A stretch of DNA of 64,000 bases from contig NC_133530.1 of NCBI RefSeq assembly GCF_048544455.1, positions 20,141,748 through 20,205,747 of the forward strand, in the 5' to 3' direction. The position numbers and the translations under genes are program-made. Below, in pieces: positions 45,112-54,276 of this stretch; within the stretch, counting starts at the first letter, position 1, and every line of letters starts with the position of its first letter. The DNA is from Silene latifolia (lineage: Eukaryota; Streptophyta; Magnoliopsida; Caryophyllales; Caryophyllaceae). The notes under the pieces are model-generated. The model was not told the DNA's origin. It was given only the letters and a program-made list of their open reading frames with translations, and did no database searches.

Positions 45112-45921
45112 GGTGAATGTTCCTTAAAGAGATTTTTGTAAAACAATACGGAGTAAATTTTTCTTTATATTAGACCTCGAAAAATCTCTTTGGGTTAATT
45201 GGGTCGAGTGTAAGTTATTTTGGGTTATCAAATCTCTTATAAAGATAGAGTTTCTCGTTTGCAAAGATAGTTTTTTTTCGTAGCAATATATTTAAAGATT
45301 AAAATACTCTTAAAAAAAAGATATTTATACATACAAACATGGAAAATTTCTAAATCTCGTTCAATTAACTAAAGGTTTTTCTATCATGTGCCCAATACAC
45401 GTATTAAGGTGTCAATTAAGGAAAAAATATATCATGAGATTTTCAAATTTCCGTAAATTCCGTGTAAAGCTATAAAAATCAACGATGATATTATAATTAT
45501 TGACATATGATCATAGGAATATTTTTTTTTTTTTTTTTTTTATTAGGGTTTTCTATCATATGTCCAACAGGCACATGTTAAAGAGCCAATTAAGAAAAGA
45601 ATTACAATGTACCAAAAAAGAAAAAAGAAAAGAATTACAACATATATCATGAGATTTTCATTAAATATTTATACATACTATTATCAAATTTCCGTAAATT
45701 CCGTTTGTTTTATTTGAGGAGTTTTTGTTTGTAAAGATATAGAAATTTTATGCGATGATATTATAATTATTGATATATGATCATAAGATAAAATTTTTAT
45801 TTTTTTTATTTTTTTATTAGCAATAACTTAAAAGATCTCATACAAATCCCGGAAATTTTCTAAATCTTCTCAAAAAAAAAAAATCACTCAAATTCAAACC
45901 TAACTCAGTTTCCAACATTCA
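45112..45921. promoter_or_regulatory. Bidirectional promoter, enlarged by internal duplication
   Basis: The B side has TTCTTTATATTAGACCTCG about 52 bp from the B start, then GGTTAATTGGGTCGAGTGTA and GGGTTATCAAATCTCTT, AGAGTTTCTCGTTTGCAAAG. The A side ends TCATACAAATCCCGG and TCTAAATCTTCTC. Between them a segment (TCTATCATGTGCCC ... GATGATATTATAATTATTGA) at about 45380-45520 recurs at about 45550-45780, so the spacer has been lengthened by a direct duplication that then diverged. Confidence 0.65.
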
Positions 45922-47142
45922 ATGGCAGGCATTGCTTTTGCGCGAAGAGCACTAAAGCATATTACCCCAATGACCCGTACCAGCACGAAAACTGCCGTAA
46001 GACAGTTCGTCACATTACCGGCGACACAGACACCGTCACCGTGGCTACGGGTCCCCATCGATACGACTAACCCTGCGTTTGTCGAGATTGAAAATTTCTA
46101 CAACATTGTAGACAAGAGACTTGTCAAGCTTGAAATATTGAAAGCATACAGTATCGATCGTAACATATTATGCGTTGGATCAAGTCGCGGGTCACTCGCA
46201 CTTATCTGCGATGGTGGGAAGATGTACATCGGGTACCCCCACAGTGGCGGCTGTGGGGGAGAAAAGTACAGAATCTATGGTGGCGATGACCGCAAATCTT
46301 ATAATCATCTTCACTCCTTGACCCGATTTTACACTAAAGTCGGCAATATTGTAACAGTTTTATGTTATCCGAGGTATGAACCTCAGACCTACCATGATTT
46401 TTATGTTAATTGGTCAAATGATTGGAAATGGACTAGTTTCCCTAACCTATTCCACAAGGACGATCCCCCTATTGTTTATTGTCAGAAAACTAAAACCGTT
46501 TATAAGCTTTCTTGTAATGGTATTGAACACGGTCACGGTCCATGGGTTGTCGAACTATGGGATATGTCTGATGATCGTATAAATGTCACTTCTCGAATTA
46601 ATGTAGTGTTCGATTCTAGCTATGAGATTGAGACCTTTGAGAGGGAGTTGAGGGCGCGGTGCCATCAGGATAGATATTTGGTGTTGACTGGAGACGAGGG
46701 TGGGCGAGGAGACCCGGTATTGTACCTAGTAGTAAGGCACCACAATAGGGAGCTAGGCATTTCACAGACGCGTGCAGTGGATGTGTTTAGGTTTGATTTG
46801 GTCGGGGGGAAGATGAGTTATATGAAAAAGCTTGATGATCACGCGTTTTTCATAGGGCAAGGAAGTGACTCGTTTTCCGTACCAGTAGAGCAATGTGGTC
46901 CTGGTGGGTTAAAGCCGGATTCCGTTTATATAGCAGATGATTTAAGGGTGTTTGATTTGAAAGAGGGATCCATAACACCTATTCTAGACACGGGGGATCT
47001 CTCGATGACACGGTTTCGGTCATTATGGATTCCTCCACCAACAAACGAGGAGATTGAGCAAGGCAAGGAATGGACAGACTATATGAAGCCATGCACAAAC
47101 GAGGAGTTTGAAGAGTTAATGACAGAGTTTTTGAAGCAATAG
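45922..47142 (+). CDS. A-type DUF295 protein, putatively mitochondrial
   Basis: 406 codons, start MAGIAFARRALKHITPMTRT. The cleavage region is altered: AVRQFVTLPA instead of ATRRFSTLLP, still an R-x-F site. PWLRVPIDT, NFYNIVDKRLVKLE, CVGSSRGSLALICDGGK, a short variable loop, FHKDDPPIVYCQKTKTVYKL, an HGHGPWVVELWDM two-residue insertion, YLVLTGDEGGRGDPVLYLVV, VYIADDLRVFDLKEGSITPI and SLWIPPPT. The tail of about 30 residues (NEEIEQGKEWTDYMKPC, ending EEFEELMTEFLKQ) is acidic and helix-like. No F-box. Partner B is at 43975. Confidence 0.9.
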   Translation: MAGIAFARRALKHITPMTRTSTKTAVRQFVTLPATQTPSPWLRVPIDTTNPAFVEIENFYNIVDKRLVKLEILKAYSIDRNILCVGSSRGSLALICDGGKMYIGYPHSGGCGGEKYRIYGGDDRKSYNHLHSLTRFYTKVGNIVTVLCYPRYEPQTYHDFYVNWSNDWKWTSFPNLFHKDDPPIVYCQKTKTVYKLSCNGIEHGHGPWVVELWDMSDDRINVTSRINVVFDSSYEIETFERELRARCHQDRYLVLTGDEGGRGDPVLYLVVRHHNRELGISQTRAVDVFRFDLVGGKMSYMKKLDDHAFFIGQGSDSFSVPVEQCGPGGLKPDSVYIADDLRVFDLKEGSITPILDTGDLSMTRFRSLWIPPPTNEEIEQGKEWTDYMKPCTNEEFEELMTEFLKQ

Positions 47143-48797
47143 ATAGCTGGAATATTTAGAAGTACGAAAGTTTGTGTTTCTTTTGTTCGAAGTTAGGAGT
47201 TGAAGAGTTTAATTTGGAGTTGTGCGTAACGTAGCTACTACTGAGTATCATTTAAATTTTGTTGCGATAATGGTATGGGTGACAGTGATAATGATCATAA
47301 AGTTGGATATTAACCGAATCACGTTAAACGCGCTTTTCTTAAGACTATTTCGATCAAATTTTACGCCTTTTGTGCCGAACTAAAGTAAAATGTTTCATTA
47401 AAAATACCTAATCGTCTTTTCATCAGAATTTGTTATATGTTCCGTGAAAATTCGATGCCTTTTTAAGCCTTCCGATCCTTCTATTGATGTTCTTCTATTG
47501 TACGGGTTATATCTGTCGCTGAGTTGATCTTGAGACCATGTTGAAGGATATGAGGTACTCAATTCTCTTGAAATTGTCAATTACATTTTTTTTCTCAAAA
47601 TAAAATACAATGACGAAAAATATGAACAATTAATAAGATATCACTATTATATAATAAATGTATTAAAAAAATAAACTCTATATACCGTGCATTTATTGTA
47701 CGGGGTCTAAACTACTCCCTCCATTCAACTCCAAATGGTACATTTCTTTTTTCACGTTTGCCAGCGCACGTTTTGCATCGTAAATATCTTTAGCTACACT
47801 ATTTTAAAAATTATAAAAATTTGATATTTTTAATGTACTCCTAAAGACGAATATAACAAGATCCCACATGAATATATTTTATCTTATATATTGGGAGAAA
47901 ATGAGAAGATTCTTCTTACTTGTGAATAGTGTACAAAAGAGAAACATACCATTTGGAGTTGAATGGAGGGAGTAGTACGGAGTATATATGTATAACCCCG
48001 ATAGGGAACAGAATATACATCGTTTATACTTCGAAATAGTCTTTTAACATATGATAAATGTTAATTATCATATATATGTATATCAATTTCACCCAAAAAA
48101 AAAAAATATACATATCCACTAAACACATAAATTCGATAATTCCGATTATCACATTATATCTCCAAGCGCAAGTTACCACTCCATTGAGGTTTATATAACA
48201 AGATGGCTTTTTTCCTCCTAGCTCCGATTTTTGGCGAGTCTTTGCTAAAATTCCAGCAGAGATCATCCTTTGGTAGTCGTTCAATTAGTATAATTATAGT
48301 TACTGTCTCAAACTGGAGATAAGATTAAAGGATTAGTTCTAGACATTCCTTTCCTCCTAATTTTAGTAGCCGGAATCTTAATATTCCAGCACAGTTCATT
48401 CTTTGGTAGTCGTTCAATTAGTATATTTTTTTCCTGGTTTCTTGTTAAAGCCGCCACTTAAAAGTAGCGGCTTTACTCTATTTATATGAAGCATTTATCT
48501 GTGTTTTTTTGGTTTGCAGTATTATATTTTAGATCACTATATGCCAAGAAATGGGACAAAAAATGACACCGATTCATTTTGTCATTTTCTTCTTAACACA
48601 AATAAAAACAATGTAGAACATAATAAGGAATAAAAGCCATAGAAACACCAATTCAACCTTATGCAATAACTAGCTAGAAATCAGGATAAAATATAAAGGC
48701 AATACTAAACGTTTTATTTTTTTTTGACGACTATTTTAATCAAACGTAAACAGTCAGCTTAATTAGAAGGAGCCTCTGCCTTGAAGATCGAAAAACA
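47143..48797. other. Tail-to-tail spacer with a MITE
   Basis: A-type and B-type flanking phrases at either end (CCTAATCGTCTTTTCATC; AACTAGCTAGAAATCAGG). It contains the Stowaway at 47715-47972 and, just before it, a hairpin CCGTGCATTTATTGTACGG (about 47686-47704) followed by GGTCTAA, which may be another Helitron-like end. The phrase TTTGGTAGTCGTTCAATTAGTA is present twice (about 48270 and 48401). No gene is seen. Confidence 0.5.
47715..47972. mobile_element. Stowaway-like MITE
   Basis: 258 bp with inverted ends CTCCCTCCATTCAACTCCAA / TTGGAGTTGAATGGAGGGAG, continuing ATGGTAC-type pairing, and TA duplications (47713-47714, 47973-47974). Confidence 0.88.
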
Positions 48798-49934
48798 TCA
48801 AACAAAAGAGGGAGGAGCAACCCAATAAACATAAGGCCGAATGTTGACAAGATCCCCAAGAGAAAGAAATGGTGTAATACATTTCGTTTCCAAGTCGTAG
48901 TAACCGAGATCATCAGCAACATACACACAATTCGACTTGAGCCCTGAACAGTCGCGAGTTGAGATGAAAAACGGCTCGCTATTTCTTCCTAAGAAAAGCG
49001 CCCGATCACCTATAGACTCTACCCGGGTAACCTTCACATCTCCCTCTAAATCAATCTTATACAATTCGATATCCTTTGTCTCGCATTGAACCCCCTCATC
49101 TTTAGCTAAATGTCTAATGACTAAGAACAGACTTGGATTCTTTTCTTCGGTCACCACCAGGTATTTCTCAACACTATGGTTCCACGGATCAGGGGTATTT
49201 AAATTCTTATATTTTCCGATAACTTCCGGATCCATAAACGAAGACAAAACCCGGCGCTTTTTCCCATATCTACCCGTCCTTAAAGGATTCCACCACTTAA
49301 TATGGAGCTTCCCAGAGTTCTTCAATTGTAATTTGTACACAGTGTTTGATTTCCTGTTATACGCCACTCGAGATATGGAATCTACTGGGCCGAATCGTTT
49401 CCTCCATCCATTGTGGTTACCAATTTGAACACCATGACCCTTAGATCCCTTGAATCGATGATATGTAGTGTGCCTAACTTCCATTATAACTTCAAATTTA
49501 TTTGACAGTGGATCACCAGCCAGAGTGAAATATAACCCTTCTTTATATATTCCATAACGGGGAGGTGTAGGTAACTTGCGAGAGCTCGCTTCAGTAGTGT
49601 ACGGGTTAGCAAGGAATAGACTACCATCCGAATCACAATCGAATGCAATCCACCCTTTGGCTGACCCTACACACATTGTATTGAATGGAACACTCCCATC
49701 ATGTGCTGTCGAACGGTCGATCTTAATCATTGATTTGTCGATTATATTCAAGTAGTTGTCAGTTGGACCATTCGGACCCTCTTTAATGTCAGGAGGAAGC
49801 ATTAGCCATGGTGTCGATAATATTGGCAATGATGCCTTGTACATGTTCTTTGAAATTAATGTTGATGATGAAAATTGTCGATACGGTTTTAATTTGTGGA
49901 CACAATTATTAAGAATAATGTTGCGTAGAGCCAT
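48798..49934 (-). CDS. B-type DUF295 protein, putatively mitochondrial
   Basis: 378 codons from the conserved MALRN start at 49932-49934; an upstream in-frame Met adds 13 residues without support from the paralogues. MALRNIILNNCVHKLKPY, then RQFSSSTLIS. PWLMLPPDIKEGPNGP, NIIDKSMIKIDRSTAHDGSVPF (one extra residue), CVGSAKGWIAFDCDSDGSLFLANPY, FTLAGDPLSNKF, loop GSKGHGVQIGNHNGW, YNRKSNTVYKLQL, ETKDIELYKIDLEGDVK, FLGRNSEPFFIST, NCVYVADDLGYYDLE and VYWVAPPSFV. Divergent from the A gene at 50362 across 427 bp. Confidence 0.9.
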   Translation of the reverse strand: MALRNIILNNCVHKLKPYRQFSSSTLISKNMYKASLPILSTPWLMLPPDIKEGPNGPTDNYLNIIDKSMIKIDRSTAHDGSVPFNTMCVGSAKGWIAFDCDSDGSLFLANPYTTEASSRKLPTPPRYGIYKEGLYFTLAGDPLSNKFEVIMEVRHTTYHRFKGSKGHGVQIGNHNGWRKRFGPVDSISRVAYNRKSNTVYKLQLKNSGKLHIKWWNPLRTGRYGKKRRVLSSFMDPEVIGKYKNLNTPDPWNHSVEKYLVVTEEKNPSLFLVIRHLAKDEGVQCETKDIELYKIDLEGDVKVTRVESIGDRALFLGRNSEPFFISTRDCSGLKSNCVYVADDLGYYDLETKCITPFLSLGDLVNIRPYVYWVAPPSFV

Positions 49935-50361
49935 GATCGATGATTTCTTTTCCTTCAAAGAGATTTTTGGCAAGATTATATTTTTTTTTTCTATTTCCTT
50001 ACAATTTTAGGGTAAGCGATTTCGGAAATACTTTATATAGACCTGGATACGGAATTATTCGGGTCGAGTGTTTGTCATTTTGGATATGTCAATTGGACTT
50101 TTAGGTTGGATTAGTTTCTTGTTTGCAAAGCTATAGATAAGATATTATTTTTTCATAGAAAAAACATAAAAGATACGAGTATTAAATAATAAAGCAAAAT
50201 CTAAATGGAATATGGTTAAAGGTTTATTATTGGTTAGGGTGTACGATAATCTTGTACACCCCGGTGTAGCCAAGAATTTTTCTACGAGTAATTATACAAA
50301 TCACGGCAAATATTCTAAATCTGCTCAAAAAAAATTCTCAAGGAGAAATTAGATTACGACA
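49935..50361. promoter_or_regulatory. Bidirectional promoter of the 48798/50362 pair
   Basis: B-side TACTTTATATAGACCTGG (TATA about 100 bp from the B start). Shared TTCGGGTCGAGTGT, TTTCTTGTTTGCAAAGC and TATAGATA. A-side AATTATACAAATCACGGC lies about 70 bp before the A start, then TCTAAATCTGCTC. An insertion of about 70 bp at 50215-50285 (GTACGATAATCTTGTACACC, a short palindrome) is not present in the other spacers. Confidence 0.68.
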
Positions 50362-51546
50362 ATGGCAGGCATTGCTTTTGCTCTAAGAGCACTAAAACAT
50401 ATTGCCCCCGTGACCCGTACTAGCACGACAACTGCCACGAGACGGCTTGTGACATTGCCAAAGACACCGGCACCCTGGCTGCGGGTCCCAGCAGACATGA
50501 GCGATTCACGGTTTGTTGAATTTGACAATTTCTACAACATTGTAGACAAGAGACTGTTCAAGATTGAAAGGGTAGATGGATACGGTAACGATATTGGCAC
50601 ATTTTGTGTTGGATCAAGTCGCGGGTCACTTGCATTTATCTGCGAAGGTGCAAAGATGTATTTTGTGACACCCCACGGTGGCGCGCCTTACAAGTACCTT
50701 ATCTATGGTTATAAAGAGTTTGACGATGAATACCCCTGTGACATTTCTAGATCTGGTCTTCACTCGTTGACCCGATTCTATGTTAAACTCGGCGATGAAT
50801 TCCCCAGTACTGATACAGTTCTTTGCTATCCCAGGTATGACCCTAAAAATCCAACCCCTAACAACTACCATGATTTTTATGTCGTCAATTATTACAATCG
50901 TGATTGGATTAGATATGCTGACCTATTCCACAAAGACGATCCACCTATTGTATATTGTAAGAAGTCAAAAACGGTTTATAAGCTTTTCTGTTATGGTAAT
51001 GAACACGGTCCATGGGTTGTCGAACTATGGGATATATCTGTTGATCGTATAAATGTCACTTCTCGAATTAATGTAGCGTTCGATTCTAGCTATGAGATTG
51101 AGACCTTTGAGAGGGAGTTGAGGGCGCGGTGTCATCAGGATAGATACTTGGTGTTGACCGGAGACGAGGGTGGGCGAGGAGACCCGGTTTTGTACCTAGT
51201 TGTAAGGCACCACAATACGGAGCTAGGTGTTTCTCAGACGCGTGTTGTGGACCTTTTTAGGTTTGATTTGGTCGGGGGGAAGATGATTTATACTACAAAG
51301 ATTGATGATCACGCGTTTTTCATAGGGAAAGGAAGTGACTCGTTTTCCATACCTGTTGAACAATGTGTTCCTGGTGGGTTAAAGCCGGATTCGATTTATA
51401 TAGCAGATGACTTAAGGGTGTTTGAATTGAAAGACGGATCCATAACACCTATTCTAGACACGGGGGATCTCTCGATGACACGGTTTCAGTCGTTATGGTT
51501 TCCTCCACCAACAAAAGAGGTGATTGAAAATGGTAAGAACGTTTAA
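50362..51546 (+). CDS. A-type DUF295 protein, putatively mitochondrial
   Basis: 394 codons, start MAGIAFALRALKHIAPVTRT. ATRRLVTLPK replaces RRFS, a weaker cleavage match. PWLRVPADM (38-46), NFYNIVDKRLFK (56-67), CVGSSRGSLAF (82-92), variable loop about 95-130, FHKDDPPIVYC (189-199), WVVELWDI, YLVLTGDEGGRGDPVLYLVV (262-281), then VDLFRFDL and VEQCVPGGLKPDSIYIADD; the otherwise invariant EQCGPGG is EQCVPGG here. Ends SLWFPPPTKEVIENGKNV. No F-box. Partner B is at 48798. Confidence 0.9.
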   Translation: MAGIAFALRALKHIAPVTRTSTTTATRRLVTLPKTPAPWLRVPADMSDSRFVEFDNFYNIVDKRLFKIERVDGYGNDIGTFCVGSSRGSLAFICEGAKMYFVTPHGGAPYKYLIYGYKEFDDEYPCDISRSGLHSLTRFYVKLGDEFPSTDTVLCYPRYDPKNPTPNNYHDFYVVNYYNRDWIRYADLFHKDDPPIVYCKKSKTVYKLFCYGNEHGPWVVELWDISVDRINVTSRINVAFDSSYEIETFERELRARCHQDRYLVLTGDEGGRGDPVLYLVVRHHNTELGVSQTRVVDLFRFDLVGGKMIYTTKIDDHAFFIGKGSDSFSIPVEQCVPGGLKPDSIYIADDLRVFELKDGSITPILDTGDLSMTRFQSLWFPPPTKEVIENGKNV

Positions 51547-52856
51547 AGCATACAAAAGGCGATAAGGAGTATACTACAGGCGATGAAGAGTCCCGAATAT
51601 AATGCCACTCGAATAATCATGCTCTTCACATATCTCACTGTTTCTTCCTTTGAATCATTTTGCCTAAATAATGTTTATCTAAACTCATAGGTTTCTACTC
51701 TTTCTATTTTTGTTCGTTCTTTTATATTGTTGTCTAATCGTCTCTTGACATGGCTCATTAAATTGCCTAATCGTTTTTTCATCAGAATTAATTATATGTT
51801 TCGTGAAAATTCAAAGGCTTTTTTAAAGCCTTCCTTTCATTAGCGTGGTGCTCTTCGTACATGGTATATCTGTCGCTTAGTTGATCTTAAGAAATGATTT
51901 CCAGATTCTAACAATGGCAGAGCCAGGATTTACCGTTAGAGAGGCCGAAGGAGTAATAGCATAAGATTAACTTGGATAAATTTCAAAAATTTTAACTTAA
52001 AATTTTGGACTTTACATTTTTCAGCGGGGGCGAGGCATTTATCCCTGCAAATTGGCCTTTATCTTCTGATTCTTCTCTTCATTACCAACCCACCATTTAC
52101 ATCCTACCTAATAATAACCCATCACAACTCAACTACGCTCCAAAGTTACAGACAAGATGTCACCATTGAGATAAAAGCAGTGAGTACCGTGTTGAAGGAT
52201 ATGACGTATTCTACACCTCGTTAAACAATACCAAATAATGAGTCGTACAAGTATTGCAATGCTGTACAGTGGCATTACAGGATAAATGTCGGAAAGCAGA
52301 AGGCACCTCATTTAACTGTAACATCAATCAATGTGGCGTACGCCGTACAAGCATTGCAAGGTTGTACAGCGTCCTTATCGGATTAATATCGGAAAGCAAA
52401 AGCCAAAAGACAGGCAAAAGGCAAAGATCTATAAACGGAAATTTGTGAAGAGCCCACCCCTATTCTTAATCACATCTTCTACCTCTTTAACAAAATAACA
52501 AACTACATATAAAAAACTCGGAACAACTCAAGGCAAAAATATAAAGGTCTAATTTTTCTCTTATATGTAATTTAATTATTGTTTCATTGGCAAAAAGTAG
52601 TCTCACTGATGGACTAATAGGCACCGTAAGGCGTAACTGTGTAAGCTATAAAGCTATAACACAAATGAAAATTCTGTAGTAATAAAAGCAATAAAAACAA
52701 CAATTCAAACCTTGATGCAATAACTAGCTAGAAATAATGATAAAATCAGAAGGCAATAATAAGCGCTTTTATTCTCCTGGCGGTATTTTAATCAAACGTA
52801 AAAAAATGAGTTGAATTGGAGAGATTATATAATCAATGACTTCAAAGTCGAAAACA
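51547..52856. other. Tail-to-tail spacer
   Basis: A-type flank (ATAATGCCACTCGAATAATC) and B-type flank (GCAATAACTAGCTAGAAATAA). 52241-52300 and 52346-52404 are direct repeats (GTACAAG.ATTGCAA.G.TGTACAG, then ATCGGAAAGCA). No gene is recognised. Confidence 0.5.
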
Positions 52857-53996
52857 TCAATCAAAACAAGGAGGAGAAACCCAGTAAGCTTGAGGGCGAA
52901 TGTTAGCAAGATCCCCAAACGAAAGAAATGGTGTAAGACATTTTGTTTCCAAGTCATAGAAACCAAAATCATCAGCAACATACACACAATTCGACTTGAG
53001 CCCTGAACAGTCGCGAGTTGAGATGAAAAATGGCTCGCTATTTCTTCCTAAGAAGAGCGCCTTATCACCTATGGACTCTACATGTTTCACCTTCCCGTCG
53101 CCCTCTAAATCAATCTCAAACAATTCGATATCTTTAGTCTCGCATTTAACCCCATTCTCTTTAGCTAAATGTCTAATGACGAAGAACAGACTTGGATTAT
53201 GTTCTTCGGTTACCACCAGGTATTTCTCAACACTATGATTCCATGGATCTTCAACGAATTTATAATATTTTTTGATAACTTTCAGATCCATAAACAAAGA
53301 CAACTCACGGCTCTTCTTCACGTTATTATCATCCTCAAAAGGATGCCAGAATTTAATTCGGAGATTCCCAAAGTTCTCTAAGTGTAATTCATACACAGTA
53401 TTCACCTTCCGGTTATACGCCGCTCGAGTTATCGAGCTAACTAGGGGTGATTGTTTCCGCCATCCATTGGCGTTACCAATTAGAACACCATGGCCCCAAC
53501 TTTTTATAACACCACATGCCTCCTCGAAACAACAACTTGTATCTTGCCTATCTTCCGATATAAGAGCAAATTTGTTCGACATTGGATCACCAGCCAAAGT
53601 AAAATGTAACCCTTCTCTATATATTGTGGAAGGTGCTGGTAAATTGCGACAACTCGCTTCAGTAGCGTAAGGATTAGCCAGGAATAGACTACCATCCGAA
53701 TCAGTTTCGAATGCAACCCACCCTTTAGCCGACCCCACACACTTTGTGTTGAATGGAACGCTCCCATGTGCTGTCGGACGGTCGATCTTGACAATTGATT
53801 TGTCGATAATATTCCAATAGTTATCGGTTGGACCATTTGGACCGTCTTTAACGTCTGGGGGAAGCATAAGCCATGGTGTTGATAAAATTGGCAATGATGA
53901 CTTGTACAAGTTCTTTGAAATTATTGTTGATGATGAAAATTGTCGATACGGTTTTAATTTGTGTAGAGAATAATTGATAATCTTGCGTAGAGCCAT
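52857..53996 (-). CDS. B-type DUF295 protein, putatively mitochondrial
   Basis: 379 codons, start MALRKIINYSLHKLKPY then RQFSSSTIIS (site at about residues 18-21). PWLMLPPDVKDGPNGP (41-56), NIIDKSIVKIDRPTAHGSVPF (62-82), CVGSAKGWVAFETDSDGSLFLANPY (86-110), FTLAGDPMSNKF (132-143), loop with SWGHGVLIGNANGW (166-179), YNRKVNTVYELHL, ETKDIELFEIDLEGDGK, FLGRNSEPFFIST, NCVYVADDFGFYDLE and YWVSPPCFD (Ala-Pro-Pro-Ser to Ser-Pro-Pro-Cys). No F-box. Divergent from the A gene at 54277 across 280 bp, the shortest spacer in the window. Confidence 0.9.
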   Translation of the reverse strand: MALRKIINYSLHKLKPYRQFSSSTIISKNLYKSSLPILSTPWLMLPPDVKDGPNGPTDNYWNIIDKSIVKIDRPTAHGSVPFNTKCVGSAKGWVAFETDSDGSLFLANPYATEASCRNLPAPSTIYREGLHFTLAGDPMSNKFALISEDRQDTSCCFEEACGVIKSWGHGVLIGNANGWRKQSPLVSSITRAAYNRKVNTVYELHLENFGNLRIKFWHPFEDDNNVKKSRELSLFMDLKVIKKYYKFVEDPWNHSVEKYLVVTEEHNPSLFFVIRHLAKENGVKCETKDIELFEIDLEGDGKVKHVESIGDKALFLGRNSEPFFISTRDCSGLKSNCVYVADDFGFYDLETKCLTPFLSFGDLANIRPQAYWVSPPCFD

Positions 53997-54276
53997 GATG
54001 AAGAATAACCCTTTTTTTTGTTACAGTTTTAGGGCAAGCGATAAATAGGTCAATGGGGTCGAGTCTAGGTTATTTTAGCCTTTTGGGTTATCAAATCAAA
54101 TCTTCTTTAAAGATAGAGTTTTTCTTGTTTATAAAGCTTTAGATATGGACCGAGATAATATAATTTAGAATATATATTTTCTAGCAATATATATGTATAT
54201 CTCAAAATTCCTAAATCTTCTCAAAAAAATCTCTCATTGAAAAAATTTAGAATACAGCCGGCGCAAACGTCGAACA
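53997..54276. promoter_or_regulatory. Bidirectional promoter of the 52857/54277 pair
   Basis: Contains TAGGTCAATGGGGTCGAGTC, TAGGTTATTTTAGCC, GGGTTATCAAATCAAATC, AGAGTTTTTCTTGTTTATAA and TTAGATATGG in the standard order, an A-side TATATATGTATATC about 85 bp before the A start, TCCTAAATCTTCTC, and a leader ending CAGCCGGCGCAAACG. The B-side TATA is not obvious. Confidence 0.65.
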
